A stretch of 64,000 bases of DNA from the NCBI GenBank assembly GCA_024305745.1, contig JAHRBS010000001.1, forward strand, positions 2,046,001 to 2,110,000, read 5' to 3'. The translations under genes were made by a program, and so were the position numbers. Shown one piece after another: positions 46,402-59,008 of the stretch; position 1 is the first letter of the stretch; each line of letters starts with the position of its first letter. This DNA comes from Polyporus tsugae. Lineage: Eukaryota; Basidiomycota; Agaricomycetes; Polyporales; Polyporaceae. The notes under the pieces were generated by a model. That model had not been told where the DNA came from. It ran no database searches and saw only the letters and a program-made list of their open reading frames with translations.

Positions 46402-48784
46402 GGAAAAGGAGGTCGTAGACGTGAGGGCGGATGCGGCAAGCCCGAGGAGGTGCCAGGTATGTTATGCGGAAGACATTCGAGGGGAAGGAGGAGATGGAGA
46501 AGGATGAGGAGCACAATGGGTCCTGCGAGGCAAGCCTTCCCACGTGGCCGGCCGCTCTTGTGCCCGTTTTGGTCGATTTGCCGCAATTAGACGCGTTTCA
46601 CTTCCACACTCGGCCTCGTTTTATTCCCCTCCCTCGCCAGCCATCCCCCGCGCGCTGTTCCCCCTCGAGAGCCTCCACTGATTCCATGCTCCCTAACTAA
46701 GTAATCCCCAACGAGCCCCCAACGCCATGCCGGCACACTCGATTTCAGACGACAACCATCTGCCAGCGCCAAAGCGGGGCTCGCTTGTGTTGTTGTCTCC
46801 ACCACGGATCTCGCCTCACCATACCTAATATTAGTAACCGGCCGCGCCGTGCGTTCACCTTCATCCGGGCAGCCACCCCAACCTTCTTCCCACCAAAACA
46901 ATGTCCTGCAGTCCGCCTTCACCCTCACAAGCCTCCGCTCGAATCGAAACAGTACCTAACAGTTTTCGGCCTTGTCCTACGGATAGCACCACCACGCCAC
47001 CAACGTCGATCATCTGTGTGCGCTGTGATCGTGTTGGCAGCATTTTTAGCCGGCAACAACTGCCGCTTCTGTCGCCCCGGACTACCCTCCCTGCAGCTTG
47101 TCCCCGATGCCACGAGACTCCTTAAGTATACTTAATGACTGGGGCTGACTATGTCGGACTGGTCCCACTTCTTGTCAACAGGACACAGCCACGGCTCACG
47201 GAGTCTCTGACAGCGGTTATGAAAGTCTATCACTCCGAAACGTGCCTCGGAGGCTCGGATGACGGTTGGAAACCCGGCCATGTGCGTAAAGTTTCAATCC
47301 GGCATGGCGTCTCGCAATTTTCTTGGCAACTCATGTTTCGCCGATTTTCTCGCAGGCACATACTTCAACAGATCAGCCGGCTTCAAGCGCGCTTCAAGTG
47401 CTGACAGGCTGCCAGTCAATCCCGTCCCGGCATGGGCCTTTTGTGTATCTCACAAGAGCTTTTTCAAGTACTGAAGAGGCTAACATCACACTGTAACGGC
47501 AACCCACCATCTGGGACGACACAACAACACTACTTATCCTCCATCCTTCCTTGGGCAAATGTTTCGAGCATTCCGAAGAATCCGAACGTCTCGGTTTGCC
47601 GGTGAGCGCTCCGAGTCCGCTTTGAGCTTTTAACGTCTCTAGGCCAGAGCTGGCCAGAGCCGTCACGCGTCATCCGTCGCAGTGTCCGAATACGGTGTCC
47701 CAAGTGTTTTGGGGCCTTGTAAACCAACAAACCCGGAAGCCTATATTCGATTGACGTATATCGGTCTTTTGGGTAACGTAGTAAGCAAGGCGCTCATGGT
47801 AAATTGTTTGGCAAGTACTGAGCCAGGTTTGTTTGCAATGGAGGCTGTGTTTCTCTGGCCCTCTGAGTACCGAAATGTCACACCAGTTTTGTGTAGAATC
47901 GCAAAGACGGGGCTTAGCCTTGAGATCATGCGAGCGGAACACTTCCGATTCGGAAGTCTTAAGCTTTTGGAACTGCGTCGTCCCGTAACGCTTGGTAGAG
48001 CTTGGTATATGCATTTGGAAGGCCAGGGAAGGGTCGCGGCGTCTCGTCAATCAGCGAGAGGGAGATCACGCAATCTCTCATATGCTTGCAGGGGTGTGTA
48101 CATACTACTAATCAGTACAGCTGCAGTAACTAAGATTCATTGTTTTACGTCGACCTCGGATCTCGTGCACGTTGCAAGCTGAGCCGGAGTCTGGGTTCGT
48201 TCTGAGACCGTTGAAAATCGCTGAGTCCAGACATTTAAATTTCCCGTCGGGGCTGCAGGCTGTGCTGCGGGGCTCGGGAATGCACAAGGTAGCAAGTACT
48301 TGCAGGATTACGCAGACTACAAGTTAGCCGAACTTATCGGAGATCCACTAGTAAAACCACGCTGCATGCTGCGCCGTACTGAACGCCGGATTCCGCACTT
48401 GCTCATGGCCCATCATGTTCATCGTTCATCGTAGAGACAGCGAACCTACCCACAAAATAATCAATGAATACTTTGTGAAGAGCCTGGGCGGTTGTGGGCT
48501 ACAAGGCGTCCCTCGCGCGGCCGATGATCATGATGTGGTTATGTGTTTCTATTTTGAGAACAAAAACGCGACTTTGTCTGAGCTGCTGGCCGCCGAAAGT
48601 CCCCGAGCCGGAGTGAGACTTGAGTCGCATAGCAATTGCCGTCAAACGCTCGGCCAGTTGTCGCTGTGCTTCTCGGCGTCCCATAGCGAATTTCTTTCGC
48701 CACCGGGTGCGATCAATTTAACAGCATGATACAACTACACAATCACCGTTCGCCGGCCGCCAGCGAACGTCCTCGCGTCACGAT
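46402..48784. other. 2.4-kb region without a supported gene
   Basis: It includes the upstream region of the large gene on the left and the 3' flank of the MFS gene on the right. A 166-codon plus-strand frame at 47682-48182 lacks any motif and does not begin with ATG. No repeat, transposon or RNA gene was identified. Confidence 0.35.
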
Positions 48785-50614
48785 CTACAGCCTCCATCTC
48801 GGCTCGCCGGGCTCTAGCTTGCGGTTACGCTGGGTGTAGACATACCGTAACCCCAGCCCGAGGAGGGCTCCGGAGAACATAAAGCCGGCATTCGTATAGT
48901 GACCGGTGGGAAAGCCCGGCGACTCGGAGGACTTGTAAATGAATATTCCTGCGGTACACACCATCATCAGTGATCGTCAGATGAGAATGCGCGGGATGAT
49001 TTCGTTGGTAAGAACAGGAACAAGAACAAAATGGCTATGACAGCGCGCGGGTGCGGGGACGGCATGGTCCAGGGAATGCATCGGACAGAGAACATAAGGG
49101 CGTTTGATGGTAGATGAGCGGACGTACCGATGATCTGTCCAAACGTCGCGAGCGACCCGTTGAGCGGGACGGCCAGCGTGGACGCCCCGGTCCCTCGGAG
49201 GTTTGCCGTGAGCCAGCTGAGCGTGGGGCCGGAGATGGAGAATGCGAAGGGGACGGCGACGCACAGGACCGCGTAGCGGGCTGTGAACGCAGTCGGGGGG
49301 AGGGACCCTGCACGTACCACGCAGTCAAAATCAGCTTGGGACTGCCCCGCAGAGATGGCAAGGACTGTGCGGACCTTCGATCACGAACGCGACCCCGCAT
49401 ATCGCGAACGATGCCACCATGGACCACGAACGGATTTCATATCGGTCGGATATCCATGCGACGGTGGTCACGACGCAGAACGCGATCGCGTATGGGGGCA
49501 CTGTGAAGAGCTGGGCGCGGAGCCCTTCAAATCCCAGGCCTTGCACGATGGTTGGTGCAAAGAGGGAGATGCTAGAGAACCCAACCGAGTATGCGATCCA
49601 GACCAGATGGTGGAGGTATAGCCGCCAATCCAGGAGGGTGTCCCGTGCGTCCTTCCAGGTGATCATCTCGTGTCCCAACGATGCCACGCCTTTAATGCGC
49701 TTGATGGCGAGCTTGCGTTCTTCCGGAGATAGCCAGGAGACCGTCTCGGGGTAGTCGGGATAGAAGAGGAAGATGAAGGGTACGAAAAGGCAGGACGCAG
49801 CCCCTTCAATGAGGAAGAGCCAACGCCAGCCTTCCAGGCCATGTGCGCCGTTGATTGTACCGATGCCGAAGGCTATCGCACTACCGAAAGCACCGCCCAA
49901 GGTCGCTCCAGCAAGAATGAGTCCAATGCGAACGGCGCGTTCGTTCGGCTTATACCAGAACGTGAGGCAGTAGACAAGCCCTGGAAAGAGTCCAGCCTCA
50001 AAAGCGCCGAGAAGGAAACGTGTCGCGATAAGACCTCCGTAATTATGCGTGGCCGCAATAAGCATGGTAACCGCGCCCCACACGAGCATAAGGAAGGCAA
50101 ACCAACGGCTGGGTTTGTATTTCTTCAGGAGGTAGTTGGATGGTACCTCGAATACGGTGTAGGCAACGAAGAACACCATGAGCGCGATGAGATACTGGGT
50201 TTCTGTAAGCCGCAGGGACTGTTCCAATGAGTCTCCGCTATCGCTGTTTAGGATTTTGGCGTTGCCCTATTAAGAGGAGTGAAAGACTGCGTGAACGCGG
50301 AAGTGATGAACTTACGATGTTGAATCTGTCAATGAAGCAGAGCATGTACATTGCCGTCGACAACGTGATCATCCTCAAGTCAATCCGTCTGACGAGCCTG
50401 TACAGTGATTATTGGGTGATAACCACCATGCAAACGGTGCTAGTACCGACCTTTGCTCAGCCTCGCTGTCCACCGCGCAGAACAAATCGGGGACGTCCAG
50501 GACATCTTCACGATGAAAGGTAGAAGCTTGTTTCTTATCCTTCTCATTGGTAGGTGAGCGTGCTTCGAGGTCACTTTCAACCTGGGGTACGGTGTTGGTG
50601 GCCACCGTCGACAT
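48785..50614 (-). CDS. MFS transporter, allantoate permease / anion:cation symporter type
   Basis: Plasma-membrane proton symporter of the Dal5/Tna1-like ACS family, which imports organic anions such as allantoate, nicotinate or pantothenate. Start MSTVATNTVPQVESDLEARS, then RLVRRIDLRMITLSTAMYML and CFIDRFNI (TM1 signature), YLIALMVFFVAYTVFEVPSN (TM2-3), ATRFLLGAFEAGLFPGLVYC (MFS-type loop and TM4), IEGAASCLFVPFIFLFYPDY, then DWRLYLHHLVWIAYSVGFSS and APTIVQGLGFEGLRAQLFTV for the second half. Last helices: ASTLAVPLNGSLATFGQIIG and HYTNAGFMFSGALLGLGLRY, ending GEPRWRL-stop. Twelve TM segments can be counted after removing about six introns. Length about 495, normal. It diverges from DBP10 over 643 nt. 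Substrate cannot be told from sequence. Confidence 0.9.
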
Positions 50615-51257
50615 GAGAAGTGGGAGGAGAGATGATTCCGTTGTCCCTTGCCATCAGTGCCTTATCTATATACCATGAGGGAGACTCACGCGTAATTATG
50701 GCCACCAGGAACTTGCTGGAGGAGAGGATTGGGACGTTGCTGGTCATCTGAGATGAGCTAATTCGGCTCTGCAGTCACAGGTCTTCTAGCTTCTTTGCGC
50801 CTTTCTCCCACACTGCGACCGGTTCGGAGTGTGCCTTTAATTTGAATACCATGCAATGCCACCCGCGTGTGGCCGTAAGGAACATGGCTTGAACCTGACA
50901 ATGCTCATAAGTCACGGTATAGACTACTAAGTACTGTATGAAGGGTTGAACCTACCAGTATTGAAACGTGGTTCTGGTGTCCACTAACAGGCACATTTTC
51001 TGCACTGCTGGTTGGATAGATTCGCTCATTGAACACCCAGCAGAGGGCACAGTCGACGCAGTGATGGTAAATGGACATCGGAAACCATACGAAAAAGGGT
51101 TCTGACCGTTCAAAGGTAAGGCTGCGGGCGAGCCTATAGGGAAGTTCTGCTTACGTGATCCAAATTTTGGCCTGCCGATCTAAATTGCACGCAACAGAGC
51201 AACCCCCTTGCAGTGCCCGTATTCTGCGCTTAACTTGACTATTCCTCTCTGGTTCCT
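50615..51257. promoter_or_regulatory. Divergent promoter between MFS transporter and DBP10
   Basis: 643 nt between start codons; no protein-like frame. No TATA box is clear on either side. Confidence 0.4.
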
Positions 51258-54200
51258 ATGATGTCTGTGAAGAGAAAGCGCACTGAGCCCGCGCCCACAG
51301 ATTCAGAAGCCGATTACTCCGAGGTTTCGCTTGGTTCAGAGGACGAAATCGACATATCTTCTGCTCTTACTGGAAAACGTCCAAGGGTCGCGTCAAAATC
51401 CAAGACGTTGGAGGTTGAGGATGATGAAGACTTGCAAGACTTCATTCGCGAGTCTATTGCCAAGCGAGATGTCAAGGAGGGCACAGAACTGTTGAAAAAG
51501 ACCAAGGGGAGGACCAAGATCGTCAAAGGCGAAGTTGGTGGAGGAAGCTTCCAAAGCATGGGTGTGTATCTATTCTGTAGTGTTTTTTTTTACTGCATCC
51601 TCAACATGATCCAGGTCTATATCCATGGCTCCTGCGGTCTCTGACGCTGCAAGGGTTCCGCATACCTACTCCCATACAGCGTCTCTCCATATCAGCCTTA
51701 CTCACTAACCCACCACGCGACCTCGTCGGAATGGCTCGGACTGGTTCAGGGAAGTCGCTTGCATACTTGGTCCCCCTCGTGCAGCGACTTAGTGGAAGAC
51801 ATTCGGTCACTTTCGGCGCTCGAGCTCTCATTCTGCTTCCAGCCCGTGAGCTCGCTCTGCAGATCCTCAAGGTCGGAAAGGAGCTCGCGCGAGGCTGGCA
51901 TGCAGGGGAAGGTGACCACGCAGGCGATGCACAAGATGCGGATGGGGGCAAGAAAGGGCAAAGCTTGCGATGGGGCCTGGTCGTCGGTGGTGAGAGCTTG
52001 GACGAACAGTTCGAGATGATCTCCAACAACCCGGACGTGTATGTACCCCTCCTCCCAACGTATCATCACTGCTTACGTCGGGGTCTAGTATCATTGCTAC
52101 CCCGGGTCGTCTGCTTCACCTTATCATCGAGATGAACCTCGACCTCAAGTCTGTGCAATACGTCGTTTTCGACGAAGCCGACCGTCTCTTTGAGATGGGA
52201 TTCCAGACAGCCCTGACGGAGATCTTGCATCGCCTTCCAGTGGCACGACAAACCCTCCTGTTCTCTGCGACCCTCCCAAAATCCCTCGTCGAGTTCGCGA
52301 AGGCCGGTCTGCAGAACCCGAAACTCGTCCGCCTTGACGCAGAGACCAAAATCAGCGCCGACCTCAAAATGGCGTTCTTTTCCGTGAAGCAGGCCGAAAA
52401 AGACGCGTGTCTCCTGGTCCTCCTCCGAGACGTGATTGGTGTCCCATTCGGCAACACTCCGACCGAAACGGACGAACCCATGGACAAGAAGGGCAAGGGC
52501 AGGGCGAAGGCGAAACATTCGGAACATGCCGCCGCCCCTCACCAGACACTGATCTTCGCCGCGACGAAACACCACGTCGAGTACCTCACGAACCTCCTCA
52601 GCGCCGCGGGCTACGCCGTGTCGCACATCTACGGCTCGCTCGACCAGGTCGCGCGCACGCAGCAGATGGACGCGTTCCGCCGCGGCCGCACAAGCGTCCT
52701 TGTCGTCACGGACGTCGCCGCGCGCGGAATCGACATCCCCGTCCTAGAGAACGTCGTCAACTACGACTTCCCGCAGGGCGCGAGGGTGTTCGTCCACCGC
52801 GTAGGGCGCACCGCGCGTGCCGGGCGGCAGGGCTGGGCGTGGTCCTTCGTCACCGCGTCCGAGCTGCCGTACCTCCTCGACCTGCAGCTCTTCCTCTCCC
52901 GGCCGGTGAAGAACGAGGTCAGCGGGGCCGGGGACCAGGCGTACACCGAATCCCTGATCCTGGGGCCGTTCGACCGGGACAACCTCGACGAGGATGTGGC
53001 GTACATCAGGAAGCTGGACGGGGAGCACCACAATCTCACCAGCCTCCGCGACGTCATGCGCAAGGGCCAGGGCATGTACGAGCGCAGCAAGGGCAAGGCG
53101 AGCCCGGCGAGCTACCACAAGACCAAGGACATGCTCAAGGACGGCCGCTGGGGCTACGCCGGCACGGAGTCCGGCGTCCACCCGGTGTTCGTGCGGAAGA
53201 GCCCGGACGCCCCGGCGAAGCTCGTAGAGGAGGCGAAACGGCGTGCGCTCCTCAAGCTCGTCGACGCGTTCCGCCCGGCTGAGACCATCCTCGAGGTCGG
53301 GGCGCGCGGGAATGCGGAGACGGCAGCCCTGATGAAGCAGCGGCGCAAGGCGCTGTCCAAGGCGGCACAGCGCGCATCGTTAGCGTCGACCTCCACTGCT
53401 GCCGTTGCAGCAGACGACGACGACAAGGGAGCCGGGCACGGGCGGAATGGCGATGCTGCTGCTGAAGAGCCGGAAATGGCAGATGAGGACGACATTGCGG
53501 TAACCATCTCCTTTCCTCCAGTTCGTTCACATGCGGCTCGCTCACGCATTCATACCTCCTGATGCGCAGGCCGTGTTCGACGTGTCAGGCAAGAAGTCAA
53601 AGGCCGGAAAGGACGGTTTCCGGGACGAAGAGTTCTACATGTCGCACTACCAGAAAGATGCCGACACAGAAAAAGGGTGCGTTCCATCTGTCACATCTTC
53701 GTCGTCTCGCAGACGCAGGCTTCCTCGCCGACAGCGTGCTGTTCTGCTCTATATTTGAGCTGACGACCTGTCGTCTCTCGCGGCTCTCCCGCCCAGGTAC
53801 TCGCTTCGCGACGGCGCCTCCTTCGCCGAGCAAGCGCGCAATGTCGCATTTGATCTCACCGGCGACGATGGCGCAGCGCAGGAGCGCCAGCGGCGCGAGC
53901 TCAAGTGGGACAAGAAGAAGAAGCGTTTCGTGAAGGGCACGGGCGAGGGCGCGGACAACGTCAAACTTGTAAGGACTGAGAGCGGCGTCAAGCTGCCCGT
54001 CACGTACCGCAGCGGGCGGTTCGACGAGTGGAAGGCGAAGAGCCGCCTGAGCCTGCCGAAGGTGGGCGAGGCGGAGCCAGAGGGCCCACGTAATGGAGGT
54101 GGCGGGCATGGGCCGGGCGGGAGGAAGTACCGCCACAAGCAGGTCGTTACGGCGAAGCCGCTTGATAAGCTGCGGGGTGACTATGAGCGGAAGGTGCGGC

Positions 54201-54439
54201 AAGTCAAGAAGGGACCGCAGGACGGCACCGACGAAGCTCCTGTTCATGGGGCGTCCTCGCGGCCCCCACCGGGCAAGGGAAGGGGGCCGCCCAAGAAGGG
54301 GAGCAAGTTCGGTGGGAAGCCGATGGGCAAAGTCAAGAGCGAGCTCAAGACCGTGGACCAGATTCGGAAGTCGCGGAAGCTTGTGGAGCAGAAGCGACTC
54401 AAGAATGCACGGGCACCTCGGAAGAAGGGCAGGCGGTAG
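51258..54439 (+). CDS. DBP10: ATP-dependent RNA helicase DBP10
   Basis: Nucleolar DEAD-box helicase for 60S ribosome assembly. Start MMSVKRKRTEPAPTDSEADY with an acidic N-terminus. Helicase core in order: Q-motif region (GFRIPTPIQRLSISALL), motif I MARTGSGKSLAYLVP, Ia LILLPARELALQILK, GG VVGGESLDEQFEM, Ib IIATPGRLLHL, motif II VVFDEADRLFEMGF, III LLFSATLP, then HQTLIFAATKHHVEYL, motif V VVTDVAARGIDIP and VI VFVHRVGRTARAGRQGW. The DBP10CT domain is visible as RDEEFYMSHYQKDADTEKGY with FAEQARNVAFDLTGDDG. A basic tail ends RAPRKKGRR-stop (54437-54439). Introns: after QSMG (gtgtgt), after NPDV, before AVFDVSGKK and before YSLRDG. About 930 residues, normal for Dbp10. Its stop is only 86 nt from the stop of the converging QTRT1 gene. 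Confidence 0.95.
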
Positions 54440-54525
54440 TTGTAGCTATAGTTGTCCTCGTAGTACTGCGTACATCTTCCACCCTGCGTCCATCATTGCA
54501 TGCGATGCGGCACTCCATGGGTCTA

Positions 54526-56354
54526 TCATACTGCATCGGAGTACTCCCACTTGGCCCCATCACCAGGGATGACCTTGATATCTGGCCGGTCCTCCAGGAG
54601 GTCCACCCCGACGCTTCTCAGGGCGTTTACGCACCACTCGGGATAGCCAGCATCTCCGAAGTAGTTTGTAAAGAAGTGCTTCAGGTACTGCGGGAACGTT
54701 CCGTTCATAATTGCCTCCCGTGCACCGCCCATGATTCGCGCTTGGAAGACCAGGTTGTGCTGTGTAACGGCTAATCACTCACGTTAGGCTCCGCATCTAT
54801 AGTACCCCGGAGCGCTCACCATGCGCAGCTGCGGTTTCTAATGTTGCGGTGTGGTTCAGCAGCGCTCTTGTCATACCGCTCGCACATGTCGGGCAAGGGC
54901 AACCTTCTTCGATTGGGCGCATGTCCTTTGAGTGCTTGCCCAATCCTGCGCTCTATATCAGCCGGCGGGAACAGCACCGGTTGTCAACTGGCTTACGGAG
55001 ATTGAGGGGGCCTTTTGATGTCAAGGCCACCCCGAAGCGTGCTGTCCGCGTGGGAAAGACACAGTCCGCCTGGGCGATTTCTCAGTTCCGAATATCGTTG
55101 CGTGAGAGGGTAAACTGACCATGTCCACGCCCAATGCGACACAGACCAAGAGGTCTGGAGAGTGTTATACAGAGAGCATCGGCTGCGGGACTGTTCTTCT
55201 CACCTTCTGCGAAACCGATACCCATGGAATAGCGTGGCCCTGTTGGCAATCTTCAGCGGAATATTCTTTGGTTATTCGTGAAGCACCCACGGTCGTCCGG
55301 AAGCTTGTCTGCACATTGCTTGATTCTGCAGGCTGTCAGACCAGGTACGCAGGATTGGAGGATAGTGAACTTACACTCTCCAAAATACATCTCCATAATC
55401 CGTATTAGCGTGGAAGTTTCCGACTCGATAGAAAATTTGCGTACTACCTTTCTCCTCTCCGCCGCTGAGCCCGCCGATGGCGTAGCCGGCGACCTTGTCT
55501 CTGCGGGCAATCATTTCATCTAGACATTTATCTCGGAGATCGGTCTCAAGGCCACCTTGCACGATCGCAAAGAGATTTTGCACGTCGTCTTTTCCGGACT
55601 TCTGATGAAATTCTATGCATCGGTCGAGCCAGCGAACCGTTCTCCACATGGCCTCTTCTACTCGAGGTCCAACTGTCAGACTGGACACTAAAGAGATACG
55701 TTAGCGAATGCTCACTTGTTTGGAATAAGAACCATACAAACCTACGTCATCCAGTTGCATGATGATATCGGCTCCAATTGCATGCTGTATTGAGATACTC
55801 TCTTCTGGCTACCGGAAAAGTCAGTTTGAACAAATAGTAAACATGAGCAGCATATAGCCCGTACAGTCAGCATGGTTGGTTCACCGTCGAATGGGCTAGC
55901 GAAAAGAGCGCCTTCCTCTGTAATCTTGGTGAACTTGCTCAATGAGACTAATTGGAAGCCTCCGCTATCCTGACGGCTTCTTTAGTAACATCGACAGAAA
56001 TTCGCTCGGGACGAAATTATTCACGGTAAGGAGGTTGTGATTCCATCCTTGGAATTTGTGTGCACCACCGGCCTGTTTGAGTACTTCAATACCAGGTCTG
56101 AGATTGAGATGGTACGTGTTGTTTAGGATCAAGTTCACTCCTAAGGCTTCAACCTGTTGGGGTGTAAGTCCCTTGATCGCCGCCTGCGTTGCGACCGGCA
56201 TGAAGGTCGGCAACATCGTGACTCCATCTAGCTTCAGATGTGTAAGAATGGACGTGAAAATAAATGGTCTAGATTAGTAGGACCCACGCGCAAGCCGCAT
56301 TTTAGAGACTCTTGCGCGGGTCGTATGGCATTTGGCGAGGACCTCGAATTGCAT
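54526..56354 (-). CDS. QTRT1: Queuine tRNA-ribosyltransferase catalytic subunit (TGT)
   Basis: Exchanges guanine-34 for queuine in tRNAs with GUN anticodons (Tyr, His, Asn, Asp); in eukaryotes it pairs with QTRT2 and salvages queuine. Start [20 protein letters not shown] (56354), joined across gtgggt...ctag to [20 protein letters not shown]. Then [11 protein letters not shown], the catalytic-site [55 protein letters not shown], and [10 protein letters not shown]. The zinc site is [20 protein letters not shown] (CxCxxC), followed by [20 protein letters not shown]. The end is [21 protein letters not shown] (54526-54528). All catalytic and zinc motifs are present, so it should be active. About seven introns. 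Fungi do not make queuine, so the substrate must come from outside. Starts 288 nt from the mitochondrial TyrRS in divergent orientation. Confidence 0.93.
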
Positions 56355-56642
56355 TGCTATTGGCTTCAGCTCAACGACTTGTTTGTGGGAGTCTAGAGTC
56401 CCGATTCTGGGTGGAGTTTAATGCGGAGATGGTTGAGAGGATGGAGAAAGGAAGTCCGCGATGCGGTGGTGGCAGTGGGCAACGACTCAAAAGGAACCCC
56501 ACGTGGCGGCATTGGCTTCCCGATCCCATCTCAAAGAAATTGGCAGCGCGCGTCACTGTTACTACGGTAGTGACACTGGTGTACATGTACATTACTGCCA
56601 GACCCGCCGTACGTCGCGCGCCCTCCTTCGGTCACTTCAGCC
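56355..56642. promoter_or_regulatory. Divergent promoter between QTRT1 and mitochondrial TyrRS
   Basis: 288 nt separate the two start codons, short enough that both genes probably share one nucleosome-free promoter. No TATA box was recognised. The region includes a CATGTACATG-type word near 56584-56592. Confidence 0.5.
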
Positions 56643-58633
56643 ATGCCACTCCACCCTCGCGCTCTACATAAACTCAACTCTGTCGCCAACGCGACCTGGC
56701 GCCCACTCCGCAGACAGTGCCGCGGTTTCCACATGCAAACCGGAGTGCTGGAGGATCTGAGGGCTCGCGGACTTATGGCAGACATCACTAGGTATGTTAA
56801 CGAGGGCAATTGTATCTTCGCGTGCCTCTGACTGTTTCAGACCGGAACAGCTAGCAGCAGAGCTACAGAAGCAGCCACAGACCGTCTATCTGGGAGTAGA
56901 CCCGACAGCGCGCTCGCTACATGTCGGCCACCTTGTCCCCCTCCTTTCGCTCCTCCACTTCCAGCTCCGTGGGCATCAAATAATTCCACTGGTACGTCCT
57001 CCTGTTGAATCCCCAAGGGTAATATTGGAAACATAGCCTAGATAGGTGGAGCAACTGGGCTCATCGGCGACCCTTCTGGGCGTTCAACGGAGCGGCCGTT
57101 GTCCGCACGCGAGACGATCGAGCACAATGTCACCCAGCTCACCGCGGGGATCAACCAATTCTTTGAAAAAGCGACTGAGTACGCGGCGAAGCGGCTTCCC
57201 TCGTCGTCTACACGAATACCCCCGCCTAATGTCCAGAACAACCTAAACTGGCTCAAGGACCTCAACCTGCTCGAGTTTCTCCGCACCGTTGGATTCCACA
57301 GCAGGGTAAATACCATGTTGGCACGCGAAAGGTCAGTTCACGTGTCTCAAGTGAACCCCACGCTCTCAACGGCTGGTCTAGCGTCCAAGCGCGATTACTC
57401 TCGCAACAGGGAATATCCTTCACAGAGTTTACCTACCAGCTCCTCCAAGCCTACGACTTCCTCACCTTGCATAAGACCCTCGGCTGCACGATTCAAATAG
57501 GCGGCTCGGACCAGTGGGGGAACATCATAGCTGGGATAGAGCTCATCAATCGCGCCAACGCCGTGCCAGGCACCCAGGACCCTGGCGCGAGCGTTGAGAA
57601 GGGCTTCGGCATTACGACGCCATTGCTCACCACAGCGTCCGGCCAAAAGTTTGGCAAGAGCGCCGGAAACGCCGTCTCGCTCAACGAAGAGGACACGAGC
57701 GTGTACGACTTCTACCAGGTGAGCACCGTCGAGCGCTGCGGTAGTCTCGGCCCCCCGACATCCCCGAAGTCTTGGCCCGTCTTCATACGCATCTTTTACT
57801 GATGACCCGAACTCCGACAGTTTTTCCTGAGGTCGTCAGACGCGGATGTCGGTCGGTACTTGAAGATGTTCACTCTGCTACCCCTGGAACAGGTCGAGGC
57901 CGCCTTGGAAGCGCACAATGTACGCGCAGTTTCGTCTCCGCCATCTGCCCAGCCGCTCACCTTTGCCCAAACATGTTATCATCGGTCCATGCGTCTCCTT
58001 GACCCGTCCGTAAATGATCCTCGCATAGAATTCACGAGAGGCGCGTGGCGCGCAGCGCCTCCTCGCAGAAGAGGTCACAGAGCTCGTTCATGGCCGTGCG
58101 TAGCAGTCCAGTCCTGCCTCTTCCAAGAAAAACCATAAACTCCCCCGCTCCCTCGTTCCTTCCTTCCAGCTCACGCAGATGCTGACCGTGTTCCATGTGT
58201 CACAGGTGACGGAGTAGCGCGTGCGCAGCTCGCAACCAGGATACTGTATGAGCGAGACATCGCTGCTGCGAAGGCCGACGAAGTCCTCGTGGCGCTCCGT
58301 GGCAACCCGGTCCTCCATCTCTGCGACCTGTCAGAGGTCATAGACGTCCCACTAACCAAGCTAGCCGCAGCACACCGGGTAGCAACGTCGAACAGTGCGT
58401 GTCCTCGTTCTCGCCCGTTCCGTGTAACACGCTCTGACTCAGGGTGTCGTATGGTTGGAATGAATGCGCGTGCAGGTGCCGCGCGCCAGCTCGTCTCGTC
58501 GAAGGGGCTCTATCTCAACAACACCCCTGTGACGGACTTCCAACAAAAACTGACCGCTGCCGACCTTATCGACGGGCGGCTCGCCTTCCTCCGCGCTGGC
58601 AGCCAAAGAGTGGCGGTGATCGCCCTGAAGTGA
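56643..58633 (+). CDS. MSY1: Mitochondrial tyrosyl-tRNA synthetase
   Basis: Class I aminoacyl-tRNA synthetase that charges mitochondrial tRNA-Tyr. Start [20 protein letters not shown] has few acidic residues, fitting a mitochondrial presequence. Core: [20 protein letters not shown] with the HIGH-type HVGH, then [60 protein letters not shown] (tyrosine site), and [10 protein letters not shown], the KMSKS-type loop. C-terminal S4-like domain: [20 protein letters not shown] and [17 protein letters not shown] (58631-58633). About eight introns. Length about 490 residues, normal for the bacterial-type mitochondrial enzyme. All catalytic motifs are intact. Confidence 0.95.
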
Positions 58634-59008
58634 CCTTCAGAAACTCTGCCGGCGTACCACGGCTTGTTCTGCTGCGTACTACTTCACTCTGAATCAGACC
58701 CTACATGCGCTGCTAGGTATGCACCAGGGCCAGCTTCCAGATGTCATCAGAGGGGTATTAGAGCACTCTTTACAGTCAACCTGTCTGATAATTATCCGAT
58801 AATGAGAAGTTGAACTGGGGCCTTCGAGACCAAGCACCGCCCTGCAGCAGTCCAGGCAGTTCCCTTCCAGCGCTGACCGAAGAAAACCACACCCAAAAAC
58901 TCCCGAGACAACAGGCGCCCCGACATCGTCACCGTCACCGTACGAGATACCAACGCGACAGGCGGAACGCGCTCGCCCGAACATCGGAGTCCTATTCTCG
59001 CCACCTCA
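58634..59008. other. Convergent 3' region of MSY1 and TM9SF gene
   Basis: 375 nt between converging stop codons; nothing coding recognised. Confidence 0.4.

Noticed and set aside
47682..48182. 166-codon plus-strand frame
   Set aside because: No ATG at its start, no recognisable motif, amino-acid composition near random.
52407..53282. 291-codon frame overlapping the DBP10 helicase exon in another phase
   Set aside because: Arg/Pro/Ala-rich shadow frame; the overlapping DBP10 frame carries all helicase motifs.
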